Counted from the first letter of the stretch, positions 23,701 to 37,600 are shown. The stretch is DNA of 64,000 nucleotides from Ampullaceana balthica (GCA_944989445.1 CALYLW010000052.1:1283753-1347752); one strand, 5' to 3'. Notes: a model not told the origin generated them from the sequence alone. Numbers and translations are program-made.

Positions 23701-25072
23701 TGAAGAAAGTCAACAGCAGAAGGCATTTTGATATCCCAGTTCAACTTGTTTAGGATAACCACTTCCATTCTTGTAATCTCTGCAAAAGAGCATCCACATC
23801 GACTTTTCCTCACAAGATCCGGAGTTGGGGGAATATTCTGTCAACATAAATGAAACACTTTAAAATAATCAAGATGAAAAATAAACTACTTCAAACAATT
23901 TTTGTATTGATTCAGAAAACTCAACTTGTTGCTATGTAATTGTTAGAATGTATTTTCAGAAACTCTCAAATACAGTTATTTATTACACATTTATTTAGAA
24001 ATGTATTTATATTTTTATTTAAATTGATGTTGTGAGGCACCCTTCCAACTACAAATTGTCAGATTGTTAAGACACTCTAAAAATGAAGTTAACATTTACT
24101 AGCTGTAATTAATAAATAGTTATTATAAATAATAAAACATTGATGTTACAATTCAGAAAAATTTCAAAAAATATATGCGCTTATCTCCCTTCACAATTCA
24201 TTTTTTTTCTCCCTTGAAAAGTATTCTTTAATTAAATGTCAATTAAACGTACTTCGTCTTCTTCAAGTGTTTTGGCTGCTATGTATAGGCAAGTCACAGC
24301 TACGCATTGCATATACTTAGATCTCACCTGGAAAAAAAATTAATATAGGAACCAAATAAACTAAACTTTACTGCAAAGAAATATCTCTCATGAATCAGAC
24401 AAAGACTTGAAAGTTACGATTATAAATAAAATCTGAATGCCACAGGAAGAAATAAAGTACGTCTTAGAAGTGATTTGCTTTGAACTAATGTTTGAAAGAT
24501 GTAACCGAGATAAGGCCGGAGCTATCAATAAGGAGTTAGAAATAAAATGGCCTAAAAAAACAGAAGACTTTCATCTACCTTGACCAATTGTAGCACACGA
24601 TCCATTAAAAGAATGGCAAGGCCACAAGTTTCTGGCAAAAATTTAAATTCTGCTGCAAGATATGCAAGCCATGCAGAAGCTTCATCCCGCTGCTGTTCAG
24701 TGATACCCTAGAAAGGAATACATATACAAGATAAGGTTGTTATGAGATTTAAATTTAAAGCTCCCTTAGCCTTATGGAAAAAATTACCCACTTTATCTCT
24801 TTACATTAACTAAGCATGAAGGACCAGCAACTTAAGGCTATAAAACACAATTATTTCTCAAATTCTAAAACTAATATCCAAGCACAAATCAGTTAAAGGT
24901 TGAAATATTTACACTATCCATTTATTAATTTTGTAATAATACTGCTTCTATAAATTTGTATTTTTTAAAAATCTCAAAAGTGAAATAGGTTTACCTGATC
25001 AGAGTCAGATTTGATGAAGATTGGTTTCCATAGCCTGCGCTCTTTGTCAAGGTTAGAACTAAGTGTATGCAT
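20780..25072 (-). CDS. CCNI: Cyclin I
   Basis: Six coding exons on the minus strand: 25072-24995 (start ATG), 24707-24579, 24327-24253, 23837-23697, 23475-23245 and 21121-20780 (stop). All junctions are GT-AG and phase 0, giving 331 codons; human CCNI, from memory, is slightly longer. Order of landmarks: KERRLWKPIFIK near the N terminus; a cyclin box with EFKFLPETCGLAILLMDRVL, KYMQCVAVTCLYIAAKTLEE, CGCSFAEITRMEVVILNKLN and W; a second fold with SPSEHLSVVMRKMIRCL and STIALALISLELEQITPGWL; then SEQLMQCREAIADFLGHQL. The tail has KKRKVE and IYDGIKRLYSED, a pairing I recall as distinctive of cyclin I. The family acts in cell-cycle and survival control, with CDK5 reported as a partner in vertebrates. 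A Tigger-like element fills the last intron. It is divergent from cyclin G. Confidence 0.93.
21310..23211. mobile_element. pogo/Tigger-like non-autonomous element in cyclin I intron
   Basis: Ends CAGTCGAACCCACTTAACTC (left) and, read inward from the right, CAGTCGAAACCGGTTAAGTC. A TA dinucleotide lies on both sides (21308-21309 and 23212-23213), the Tc1/mariner-pogo target duplication. Subterminal parts on both sides repeat the ACTCGA/TTATCTCG theme. About 1.9 kb with no intact transposase. A rearranged copy in opposite orientation lies at 60306-61656 in a PGK intron. Confidence 0.85.
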
Positions 25073-25143
25073 AACCTGCCTAGCACCCTAAACCACTCAT
25101 GAGACGATCCATCCCTCAACACCCCACTGATGCACCAAGATAC
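25073..25143 (-). other. CCNI: Cyclin I 5' UTR part of exon 2
   Basis: A 3' splice site (GGTGATTTTACAG) precedes 25143. Stops in all relevant frames between there and the ATG at 25072 mark it as untranslated. An upstream ATG lies out of frame. Confidence 0.65.
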
Positions 25144-25483
25144 CTGTAAAATCACCAATACAATAAACGTTATTAACACTTGTACATTCATTGCCATGTT
25201 CATCACTATTCATTAAACTTAGACAAGAAAATCAAGATGTTAACAAAGGAAATAATGTTTTCTATAACGTAAAATGGTGAATGCTTTCTTTAATAATGAA
25301 TTTCTGTTGATTCTGGCTAATTTAGTCATTATAATATGATTACACTGTATCTCCCAGACATCCTAATTTGTATGAAAGGCAATTCTCCTAAAAAAATTAT
25401 ATTTTTTTTTAAAAATCTGAAAAAAGGCAGCTAGTGACCATATCAGTGAACATCACTAATACTAATAACACTTCTACTTACTT

Positions 25484-25579
25484 ACACTGAACACTGGTCT
25501 ACATAGTCATTAGTGATAGTTCTATGTAGTACATAGAACTATCAAATATATGTGGACCAGTGTGGAGCCCAGTTCAGTG
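25484..25579. repeat. 96-bp hairpin (foldback)
   Basis: The inner arms are a perfect 14-bp palindrome (GATAGTTCTATGTA / TACATAGAACTATC). Further out, CACTGAACACTGGTCTACA pairs with TGTGGACCAGTGT and GTTCAGTG. It lies in the first intron of cyclin I, and may be a tiny MITE. Confidence 0.65.
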
Positions 25580-26323
25580 CATAAATATCATATTCATATA
25601 TTCATGTGAAGTAAGTTTGCTCTAGCCCATTAACATTTTATTATTATTATATTATTTATAATATTATGAAATAATCATATAAAAATAAAATATATATATG
25701 GACCATATGGATTATGAACCCGAAAAATTATATTAATAAGTATTAATTATTAAGTTTAATTTTTCATTTAATATTCAAATGTAAAAGTTATATTAAATAT
25801 TGACTTTTCATTACCACCCCATCGCCATCATATTAATTATACTTATGTTAATAATTTCTAGCTAATCTCCACCGCTTTTTACAAATAAAAGTAGTATAAA
25901 GAGTAGAGAAGCTCACTACACAGACTACACTAATAGTACCAGACATTTTTAGGGCAGACGACATCTTTTCTTTTTTTTTGGTATGTTGATATGGCTTCAC
26001 TAACTGCTTCACTTGTGATAATTTTTATATTGCCGAGGTTGCACTTCGTTAGACTAGACTTTATTAAACAATGAACTCTTCAGATCAGCAATGTCATTTA
26101 TGATAATATTGGGGTTACCAATATTGGAAATAAGTGAGAAAGAAGAGTTACATCATAATCTACTTAACTTGTCAAATATAATTAAAAGGGCAGTGGATTT
26201 GGGGAGGGGAGGAGGATGGAATGAAGTGGGCAGGGCAGGGTCACCGACAACCTCGACTTGCAACAGCCAAATTCCATTTTGGGCATACTTACAAATAAAA
26301 TTATCGCATAATTTTTAACTTAC

Positions 26324-26503
26324 CTGAGAACGAACCTGGGAGAGTTTTGAAACTCTGGACGCCCTTAGGTCCATTAAAAGTGCTAAACTAAATTTACTGC
26401 CTTGAAACCTCCATTTTGCGTTCGAAATACGTCCTATCAATATGAAAGGAGATTGTTCATCTGATTTGGAACTACTTTTGTTGCCAGTGTAAAACAGCAA
26501 CAA
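26324..26503 (-). other. CCNI: Probable non-coding first exon of cyclin I
   Basis: On the minus strand a strong 5' splice site (CGTTCTCAG then GTAAGTTA) ends this segment and could pair with the acceptor at 25144. It is less AT-rich than its surroundings. The transcription start is not defined; 26503 is a guess at the upper limit. Confidence 0.45.
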
Positions 26504-28632
26504 TATTTATGCGCTGCATTTATAATTAGGGGAAACCTAGTATCGTATAAATATTTTTGTATTTATTTATGATTTCAAAGACTTTTCATGATCATTAATC
26601 ACATACTTTTTAAATTTTATAGCATGCATTTGATTTAGAAATTTAAAATAAGTTCTTCACCAAAAATAGTATTAATCTATCAGAACTATTTTTTTTAAAG
26701 ATTAAGTTATCAGTTCATAGTCGGTTAGGGTAACCTTATCTAGTTCATTTTAGGAAACATTTACTATATTTAAGATTATCCTTATATTTTAAAGTAATTT
26801 ATAAGATTTCATTGTCTATTTGTAAAAATGTTTGTTTTATAATCTCAAATATGATGAAATTAAATATAACTTGTGTCATGCACTCAGCGATTCAGGCTGT
26901 CACCCCTCAAATTTTGAGTCATTACTAGCTTGCGATTGGCTGAATGCCAGCTCAGAGCTACAGCTGATTTCAAACAACAACAAATACCCGAACTGTTTTG
27001 AAAAACCTAGCGTTGCTAGCTTTTGCGCCTGCTAGGTCTTTATGTTGTGTTTTGGAAATATCATGTTTGATTTGTTGAACCTTATTAATTTCTCTACATG
27101 CAATGGCTCGAGCGGATTGGTAATAATAATATTTTATACTGACTTAAGACTCAATCAAAATGCATAAATCAAGTAGCTAGCTTAAAATTTGACTCACTCA
27201 AATTAAAATGAAGAGTAGACAATTTTTTGTTTGTTTATACTTTGATATATGATAATGGCATTGTAATTTGTGCTCTGGTTGTAATTGTATTGTCATTTCA
27301 TCAATTTACAATCATGTAATGCAATACTTAAATAGCTAAAATAACAAATACGAGGAAATTTAAGTTTAATAACTCAGAAATATTCAAACGGATATTGATA
27401 AAAAAATATATTATTCTGATTACCTAATTGTTTAATTTATTGATACATATAAATTCATATTAATATATATAAGACAGAAGAAGTGAAGCATAATTAATAC
27501 CCAGTAATTATAATTGTTTTTACCATTTCATTTTAAATGATTTATATTTTAAATTACCTAAACACAAAATAATTTTTTTATTAAAAATAGTAATGAATGG
27601 CGATTCTGGGTGATGTAATAAGCACAGCCAGGTGCAATAATTTCTGAGACATGAACAAGGGTCACACTTACAAGGCAGTAAGGCACTTGTCAAGTCTGAG
27701 TGGGCCTTTTTATTGCTGAGTCTTACGACTTCATCTATTACATTTTTGGATCTATAACAGACTTTACAATTTCCAGAATCATGTGCTTTATACCAAATGA
27801 TAAAATGGTAGGTCCAAGTTATTGTGTAATTTTTTCACCTCTAAGTCTAAGTCTCAGAATTAGTGTTCTAAGTCTAATAATGCCTACGCCTACTAATTTC
27901 AACCAATGTGAATGTGTCCTTTTAAAATGCATTTAAGTAGAATGTTCTATGAATGTACATGTATTTACTTTTACAAAATTAATCTTAGTCATGAGTCATA
28001 GTCTTTATTATTATTGTATGGGTCTGGACATATCTACAGTATTTGTTGAAACAATCAGAATTTTATTCTCTTGCATTGTCTCATTGTTTTATAATACTTA
28101 AATATTAATTATGTCATAAAGAATTAAATTTCTCAAGTCAAAGCTAAGCAATTGCAGTCTACCTAGCCTTTCAACTGCATTTTGAATAGGCTCAACACTT
28201 TGGACTTTGGGAAAAAATATTAATATTTTACTAGATTCTACTAATAAACTACTAGACCTACTCAATTTAATACATTCATGTACATGTTTCTGATGTTGCA
28301 TATTTCTAAGCTTATACATTAAAATATTAAATTATTAGTTAAACTAGTAAGTTTAATTACGCATTTTCAACTTCCAAGTCTACAGTCATGTCTCCCAGTT
28401 AGTGAACCTAATGGCTAACTAACTAAACTGCTACTGAAGTTAATTATTATTATAACTATTTACAACTATTATTATAACTATTTAAAACTAGGTCTGTGTT
28501 CATGAAATATATAACTTATAATTATGTTAGACTGCATGGTATGAGTAAACTATTTTTTAAAAACAAAAGGCACTTTAATGGTTTAAGAATTAATTATAAT
28601 ACATGTAAATAAATATTTATTTATAATTACAG
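26504..28632. promoter_or_regulatory. Shared upstream region between cyclin I and cyclin G
   Basis: The two cyclin genes are transcribed away from this interval, so it must carry the cyclin I promoter and probably that of cyclin G. No TATA box is obvious. No transposon ends were recognised, unlike most of the window. A possible first coding exon of cyclin G lies at 27781-27807. Confidence 0.45.
27781..27807 (+). CDS. CCNG: Candidate first coding exon of cyclin G
   Basis: ATGTGCTTTATACC... gives nine codons (MCFIPNDKM) ending in phase 0 at a usable 5' splice site (ATG then GTAGGT). Joined to 28633 it would give MCFIPNDKM-ALTQSITQ. Support is limited to frame, start and donor; other small exons upstream are possible. 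Confidence 0.25.
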
Positions 28633-31600
28633 GCTCTGACACAGTCCATCACTCAGAGATTGCAGAGTTTGGTGCAAAGACAGCAGTGCTTCAGCAACCA
28701 GCAGAACTTGAAAGATTTGGTGAGTTTATATTATGATTGTTAATTTCTTATTAATCAGTAGTGCATTTTCTTTCAATACAGAAAATGCTCTCTGAGACAT
28801 AGATTTACTTTTATTTATTTTTTAAAAAGAATTTAATTTTGTATCAGTCTATGATCAAGAAAAGTAGCATGCTACTTCTACCTTCTCTAGAAAAGCTATG
28901 AAGCTAATCCATCTCCTGGATTTTTATCAGGGTTATTCCAATACTTAGAAAATGGGTCATGTAGCTGTCATGTTTATGGTCAGAGTTTTCCTTCTCTTAT
29001 GTCAACCGACCTCCAACATCCAAGACTGAGGATGAGAACATTAGTTTGTGTTGATCCTTTTTCAATGGGAGATTGAGCTTTAAGCCCACCAAAAGACTTA
29101 AGCCAATCAGTGACACCCATTTAAATCTACCAATTTGCATAACTGCTACCATTCATTCAGAAGGTTCAGGAGCTTGTAGATACAGAGTTCAGTTGTTGGA
29201 GGTGTGTTCACTTACTGGAGTACTTGTTGTTTACTCTCATTCCTTGTACTGTCCAGAAAGAAAATTTAAATGTGTGCTTTATTTTTATACAATATATCAT
29301 ATTTATATGAATTGATCAAAGTTGAAACATGTCTCTACTTGATCAGTACCTAAAAGTTTCTATTAACTCAATAATAAAACAAGTGCTATCATGGAACTTC
29401 ATTCGGGGCTCATCAATTAGATACTCCCCTATTGATAAATGTTGCCATCAGAGGTGTCACTAGGTTTGGTGTCACCCAGTGCGGTAGCTCATGTTGTCAC
29501 CCCCTCACAACATATCCCATAGACCTCCACGTGAGTCTGCCAGAGCCAGATAACACTAACATACATAATTTTATACTTTGGTGTCACCCTTTGTGATGGT
29601 TTCACCCCTTTTGTTGGTGTCGCCCTTTGTGATGGTGTCACCCGGTGCGGTTCGCAGCCCCTAGTGACGCCGATTGCCATCAACCCCCACCCCTCATAAA
29701 CACCAAACACTGTCTGAACATTTAGGGATATCTCCTACGTCAGCCTACAACTGACAGCCTCCCCTCTTCTCAAACGCTCAACTTTGACTTGTGCTTTCCA
29801 ATTGTTGACTGTATAAGCTAAATATTTAATGTATTATAATGAATAAAGTCACTCGCGAACTTATGTATGCCCCATTTTTGTTAGAGTTTGTACACTCCAT
29901 AATATTTACTCATTTTAATTTAAAGCAACTCCCTAATGCCCGTTGCAGGGTTGCCAGATTGTAATTTGGGTAAAAGGCCAAACTGACTGCCAAAAAGAGG
30001 TCAAAAAAAAGACCAAACTTATGTTATATGAAAAATGTCAACAAAAATGACGTCACGCACCTAGGGGCGGGAGGGGGTCACAGATTTGTGGCGATGTATG
30101 GCGAGGGGCAGGGTGCTTTTAAGAACTGTGACGTCATATTGGAAAGGGTCTAGCTCTTGATTACGTTGGATGAGGGGTGGGGAGGGGGTGAAAATACATT
30201 GAAAAATCTGCCAAAATCGTGTGACGTCATTTGTGGACAGCTCATAACAGCTGAAAATAAGTTAACTATTTAAAATGAAGGTAAAACCGGGAGAAAAAGG
30301 GATAATAAATGTGTAAATGCCAATGTTCGTATGTATGGTTTGTACTCTCAAAATAAATAGACTTTGATACTGACATACACATTTGAAAGAAAAGCTTCAG
30401 GTCATCCTTTTCCTCTAGACTGCTATATGCAGTATTATTATAAACTTTATCAGATGTCAAGTCATCAAGCAATCTTGGTGACATGACAAAGCCCTTACTG
30501 CATTTATGTGTAAACAAAAGCTCAGCCTTGACTCTAACAATAGCGTCTATAACTGTGAGCTGCATTCTGTATCTGGATTTGTCTTAATAGCCTCTTCGTT
30601 AAAATTTTTAAAAACGTTTTAATGTCTAAAATACACGTAAGCTATTCCAAAAAGAACATAATTAATAAGGTTATTGACATATTGGTGAAATTTTATTTAT
30701 TTATTTTTTGTGATAAAGATTCTTTTTATATATATTTTCTATATTTTTATTATTTTTTAAGAAAAAGGCCCAAAAAGCCACACAAAAAATTTTGAGGCCA
30801 AACCCTCTTCAAAAAGGCCAAATTTTGAGAATTTGGCCTTAAAAAGGCCAATATGGCAACCCTGGCCCGTTGCCATTTATTTTATTGACCATCTGGGCTT
30901 ATGACTGACCCACTTTCAGAAGGGGAGAAAATCTCTGACTTATGAATTCAACGAATATGTGGAGGGACACCAGCCTCTAACTCTATCTTTAAGACATTTT
31001 TACAAAATAAATAATAGGCTTGCCCCACTCCCGCAGCACCAAAACTATTCACGGGTTTGTTGTTGTTGGGTTTTTTTTTCCTTCTTTTTTTAAAAACAAA
31101 AATCAAAACACGGAGTTTGTCATCTGCTGTCTTGTGGTTTGTTAGGTTTCTCTAATGACATCTGTCTATTGTGATCTTTTAATGGTTCAATCCATCTCAT
31201 GTACGACAAAGCCCATCCCTACCAAGTAGCTTACACTTAGTTAAATGGACGTCTTGTTACTACAACCACTTTAACTTTAAGACCGAGCCAGCGCACCTTA
31301 CAAAACATGGTGACTTGGCCCAAGGAAAGTCGGGCTAATAGTTTCAGTTTATTACAATATTAGAGTACTTGTATCCAGCACAGTCAGCACAGACTTCCCT
31401 ATTCATTAGCGCACGGTACATCCAGCACTGATTTCTTAGTAACTGCATCCAATGTTCCCCTTAAGGTGCGCAGCTATCTGACTCCATGCAGCAGTTAAGA
31501 ATTACCGCGCAGCAAATTTTGATAAGGATATTTTATTTGTATTTATGGGATTATAAATTTTCTACAGATCACAATTAAAAATGTATCCTCTGACTGTGAA

Positions 31601-34600
31601 GAAACATTGCACACGAGTTTATTACTTTGCGCACGAACCAACGCACCCTAGAGGGAACGTTCACTTCATCCACCCACATCATTGACATTTTAGATTTTGA
31701 TGAAACTTAAGATGTGTTATTTATTTTTAAAAAATAGTAATAATTTAACCTCGTCATAAATTGAACATATTCTTCCGGCCTACTTGTCTATATTTATTTG
31801 AAATTAGGGATCATGTAAATAAATATCTTGAACTGCTAGAACTTGTCATTCATTGTAAGGATGCAGGAACCAATCGATCGAAATAACAATTTCCATAAAA
31901 TAGAAATTCACGATTAGCTATTCATCAGGCAGGCGGAAAAATCTCTATAAAGTGTCCAGACACTGACGTAATCGGGATTTCAGGATGTAAATACATTATA
32001 TTTCCTGTTAGGGGTTTTCCCGTCCGAATCCAATAATTGTCATGTGAAAATTTGTTTGAAACACTACAGGTTAAAAAAAGAAATTATATATACATCATAT
32101 TTGTATAATTGCCACTGAAGTCCTACTGGATATAGACAGCTTTCGTTGCAGAAATAATTGACCGTCCTTCAACTTTAGGCAGTAGTGATGTCCCATCGTC
32201 ACGCGGTGTGTTATTTAGTTATTACCAAATTATAATTTTTCAAGGTACACCACCAAGTAACAATGACAATAATGTCAGTAATGAAATTTGGTGGCTTGTT
32301 ATCAGTATTCTTAAAGATTTTTATTTAAAAGTCTCAATTGTATTTATACTGACCCCCACAATGCTTTTTCCTCAAGCAAATCGGTGGAACCCCATGCCTC
32401 TTGGTAAACAGTAGGAAATCCCAACCACTGTACAACTTCAGATTAGTTTGATATGAGGAGTTTTTTAAATATTTTTCTTTATGACTTTATGACTACCGGT
32501 ACTTTAAGCTTAGCGGAAAATGTAGTGGTTTTTAATAAATGAAATAATTGTGTCAATATAATTTGTCTAGGGTTTAAGTGTATAAGTATAGATATACGTA
32601 GTCCTTTGTAGAACTGCTTTGGTATGAATAAAGGTGTGTTTGGTTAAAATAGCTTTTAAAAAATGAGATGTAGTTGTAGCGGGCCTATCAGTTATTGGAA
32701 ATTTGGTTTATGAAATCGTTTTCTTACATGTGTAGACTTTTTAAATATTATTTTTGTTATTTTGTTTGTTTACATTGTTTTGTCTCATTTCTTTGTGGAA
32801 GACTAATCGTAGTAATAGTAATAGTTTTTAAAAACTGATTTCAGAGCAAAGATGACTATTCCCAGTACATGAACATTAGGACAGCATGCTTTCACTTCAT
32901 CAGAATACCGCATAAGCACTTCCACACTGGTCCTGATACGTTTGCTGCAGCCATCAACATTTTGGACGTCTTCCTTTGGAAAGTTAAGGTAACATGATTT
33001 TTTTAAAAACACATAATAAGTTAGTTCAGATGTGTATAAATGTAACCAGGTTTTTTTTAAAAACCAGTTGACTTTCTGACTTAACTTATTTGCTATCTAT
33101 TTTTATTTTCTTGTCAAACTTAAAAAGCCCTTGATTTAAGGCTTAAAAATTTACTAGACCACATTTCTAATTCTTAAAAATATACGTATAAATTTTATAG
33201 AGATGTTTTTTTTAAAATTACAATAAATAAATAAATATATCAACAAGTGACCCCAACTTAACCAAACTAAACTTAAAATAAAAAACAAAACAAAAACATT
33301 CCAATTTCTTTGAAACGTTTCAGTGCACTTGGGAGAAATGTTTAACTGCGTTATTTGCCTAGTTTTAGTAAATAAAAGGAATCCATGGTCAGACTTTTCC
33401 ATTATAAATTATTATTTGAGATACAAATTCGGTCAGCCCTCAGATGAGCTGGCATTCTAGCTTTTTTCTGGTTTACTTTTGACCCCGTTAATATCAAAGG
33501 TCAGGAACGTAGTTCAAGGCTGTTGAGTTAGCTATATATATATATATATATAATGTTTTGTTTTGTTTTTTTTTAAATTTCGGCAAAAGAAAAAAAATGA
33601 ATGGGTACTATTTTCTAATTACGCGTGTATTAGTGAAACCTGCAGATCGTTAACAAGAAATGAGTTAATTTGAATCGAGTCACCGTAACGGTACAGATGT
33701 TTTATCCCCCAGGTTATTCAATTTACACAGTTATTATTTCAGCGGTTAACACTTTTATGTCACACTTTCCAGATCTGGCTACAAGCAGGGCCGTCTAAAC
33801 GCATAGGCCCGCTGGGCATTTGACCGGGGGCCCACGAGCATATGGGCCCCATGGGAATATGTTTATTTATATATATTATGTATATTAATTTGTTTATTCC
33901 TGCGGGGGGGGGGCGGGGCGCACTCTTTCTTTGCCCGGGGCCCAACACTATTTCTTTTCCCAGGGGGCCCAAAATGATGTAAATACGGCTCTGGCTACAA
34001 GCACGTTAAAATATTTTATTCTTCCGCCCCTTAAAGTTAAAGCAAAGAGAAACTTAAGTCACTTTTGACCTTCGGCCTTTGGCCCGTTGTGTCATAATGG
34101 TAAAAGGGGGTGACCTACAATTCCCCGTATTTAGGTTAAACTCCGCATCATGACATTCTAGTATGTTCTGGTAGTGCAATATAAAAAGTGTAACTAAACT
34201 ATTTTTAGGATAAGCTTCCACTACTACTACTACACACATTTTCGTTTGCATTGAGTAGCGATGCGTACAGCCTGTAGGCTTGTCGTGATGGATTATTTCC
34301 CCTTGTCATATTTTATAAATAGATTTAAATGACTGAGATGGACTGAATTATTTACCTGTTGATTTTTTTAAAATTCAAAATAATCATGTGCTTATTAAAT
34401 GGGACGGGTAACGGCAAGCTGCGCTTACCATTCTTGGTCCATTACATACTCTCCTTCTATACAGAAGATCATTGCGTCCTACGCGTATCCATGGTGTATC
34501 GGTGTAACACGGGTTGGGAAACCATGGCTCGCAGACAAATGTACAATTATTTTTTTTAATGTTTCTTTAGAATCCTTTGATAAGTCTCATTAGGGGTATG

Positions 34601-37600
34601 AAATACTCATTATTGATTAGCAATAGCACAATAATGTTATTAAAAAGAATTCGGAGAGATAATTATTGTAATTTTAGTGTTGAAATAACATAAAATGCAC
34701 ACATTTACTTGAGTTTTTTTAGTTTTAAAAATAATTTATGGCTCTCACAGAATAAATTTTCAAAAAATGTTGTGTCCATGGCACTCTCAGACAAAAAAAT
34801 TTCCCGACCCCTGGTATAATAATTTTAAATCGATTGGCACTTCAATATTGTAACACTACGATGAATTGCATGAGGTGTTTAAGGGAGACAACATTAATTT
34901 CAAGAGAAAATAACAGTTTGTGACAGGTGTCGTAAACATAATTGGGAACAGGGAAATTTTGATGTCATAGTTAAGTGAAGTTACTTTGACCTGATGAAGT
35001 TACCGTATGTTGATGTAGGCTGCTAAACAAGTTTGAGGATGTACGATGCACTTGATACCACCAGCCTATCGTTTAGTCCTGACGTCATGTCATAAGTATA
35101 GGTCATAGGCCAAGCAGAGGAAAGACGGTCTCTTAATTAAAGTAGGCCATCATCAACCAAAAGTCGGAGTTGTTTTGTCAACAACCTCAGCCTCGCTCCC
35201 AGTTTTTAACGAGGTCTATTGAAATCACGCGCGATGTTTCCTACAATAACATCATTGTTCAAGTTGTTGGACGGTGTGTGTGTGGTCACCTGCACGTGAT
35301 CTGAACACTTGTAAAGGACACATCTGGTGAATGAAATGTTCACTGGGGGCTCACTTGTGATTATAGTATAGGCAAGTACAATAAACCCGGGAGAGGGGAC
35401 GTCGTTGAAAACAGATTTCGTCACTCTAAACTTTCTGGTGTAATCGTGCTGGGAAAGTCACAGGGTGCACACACTGACACAAGCTGGTTACCATGGAAAT
35501 GTGAAAGAGTTTTTACGTTATCTTTCTGTTGGAGGCGGTTTTGGCTCCATCTGAAATGAGTGCTTCTCCCACCCCTCTCCCCTTAATATGATACCTACCC
35601 AGTTTCAATATCTGCCATCATACCATGTAACCATCGTAGTCCCTCAAGTTATGATTTTATTAAGGCTTAGACTTAGAAGGGAAGAGGTTAAGCATTGGTT
35701 TTATTTATTACTTATTTACTCCCTTGACTTATCGACCGTCCCATAATGTGTTTGGCCACAGTTGTTAAAGTACTTACTACACGGCCGTCAGGGGGCTTAG
35801 TCGTAGTGACGTAAGACTTACTGTTTGCATTTGTCTATAATATAATATATACAATATGCCTCTACCGACGCTGTGTTGGCGATATAGACAGATCGATTAC
35901 TTTTATCTTTAAAGTTGTGTTTAGGTTTGAACAAAAGGTCAAAAGTGACAGTCAATGAAGATCTCTATAACCTAAAGTCCCGTTTCAGCAGATAATAAAA
36001 TAATAAACAATCAAATCAAAAATGAAATGTGCGGTAAACGAAGACTCTATAACTTATAGTATAACTTTAACCTAAAGTCCCGCCTCAGCAGATAACGAAA
36101 TAATAAACAATCAAATCAAAAATGAAATGTGTGTTTTTTTAAGATTTCTGTTTTCATCAAATTCATCTGGCGATAGCTGAGCTCGCGTCATGAAGAAAGT
36201 TGATCTATCGAAAGCGACCCGCCCTGCTTACGCCATTAGTTTCCTTGTTGTTGAATTCGAGTAGAGCGCCGCGGCTAAAAATACAGCTGATCCCAACTAG
36301 GACGTGACGGGCTACACACAAACACCTACCGGTACGTCACTGCGTTGGGGTGTGGGCGGGGGGGGGGCGCTTGTGATCTGTGTGTGGTCACTGAGCTGTG
36401 ACGCAAGGGACTTGGCACAAATACCGGAGACCAGTAACCCAGGCCAAGTATGCTTACGTGTTGTCAACAAATCTTCTCACTGTGTTGGTATTGATTTGAA
36501 TCCTGATAACTGATTGGTGTTTACTAACTCGTTCCTTCACACCTCTTGAAAGCCCTAAGCCATAACAGCTATCTTCTTCAGTTGTTTTTTTTTAAAAATC
36601 CAATCCCTAGAAATCTTAAATTTTATTTGGTTAGTTTTCGTTTCATTTGTTCTTTAACTTTGATATAGTAGCGGGGAAGGGAGGGGGGGGGGTCGCCAAA
36701 CGAACTTGGTATCGGGTGTTTTAATCTACGTCTTTTAAATTTTAAACTACCGGGAATATGAATGGACGTGAGATCATTTCCTTAAAACAATTAGTCACCT
36801 GTGTCCTCGTGGTGCATTTATTGGACATTAACATTTATTATGCTGCTTCTCATTGTGATATAGTCAGGAGCTGCACTTCTCACTTTCAGCGTTCGCTCGG
36901 GTGCAATTAACATAGTTTACTGTAGCCTGAAGATATTCTGTGTATCATGACACCATACTTGGCATTCTGTCCTCTCCTGCCTCCTCCTTTTCCAAACTGG
37001 GCATCCCATCTGTGTATTACCCTCATATCATTGATACTATTCAAGCTATCCTCATGGTGTGATATGGCCCTCATGCCAATATGGCCAAGTTCAAGGTGTG
37101 ATATGGCCCTCATGCCAATATGGCCAAGTTCAAGGTGTGATATGGCCCTCATGCCAATATGGCCAAGTATCCAATGGCCAAGTTCAAGGTGTGAAATGGC
37201 CCTCATGCCAATATGGCCAAGTTCAAGGTGTGATAAGACCTAGATTACGGCTTTAATGGGAATGTATCGATTCATTTCTTCACAATTCACACGTTAACCA
37301 AACCAACACTACTTTCCCCACCTCACAATTGAAAATAACCGCTACATTTAAGTTGTCTTGTTTAAAAATCTCTCTATTAAGACCTGTACCGTCTCGTATA
37401 TTTACAAATGAAAATTGCCATCTAGGTTATGATCGCCCCCCCCCCAAATCCCCCCAATACAAAACGAGTATGAAAAATTCCCAGCAGAGCATATTTTTCT
37501 TGACTGTTGAGTATTATAGTAATGGACTGGTAGTTTTATTTACATATTCATATATATATGATTATGATAGTGACTACATGCACATTAATTACCCGCAGAC

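Noticed and set aside
28633..28719. Alternative frame SDTVHHSEIAEF for the first cyclin G exon
   Set aside because: Splicing that frame to 32845 gives an immediate stop; only the ALTQSITQ frame continues into the cyclin box.
35206..36513. Short frames in the less AT-rich 35-36.5 kb stretch
   Set aside because: No splice sites, start context or family resemblance; the interval lies within cyclin G intron 2.
36947..37256. Trp/Cys-rich small proteins at 37.0-37.2 kb
   Set aside because: Chance frames in a 39-bp tandem repeat inside a cyclin G intron.
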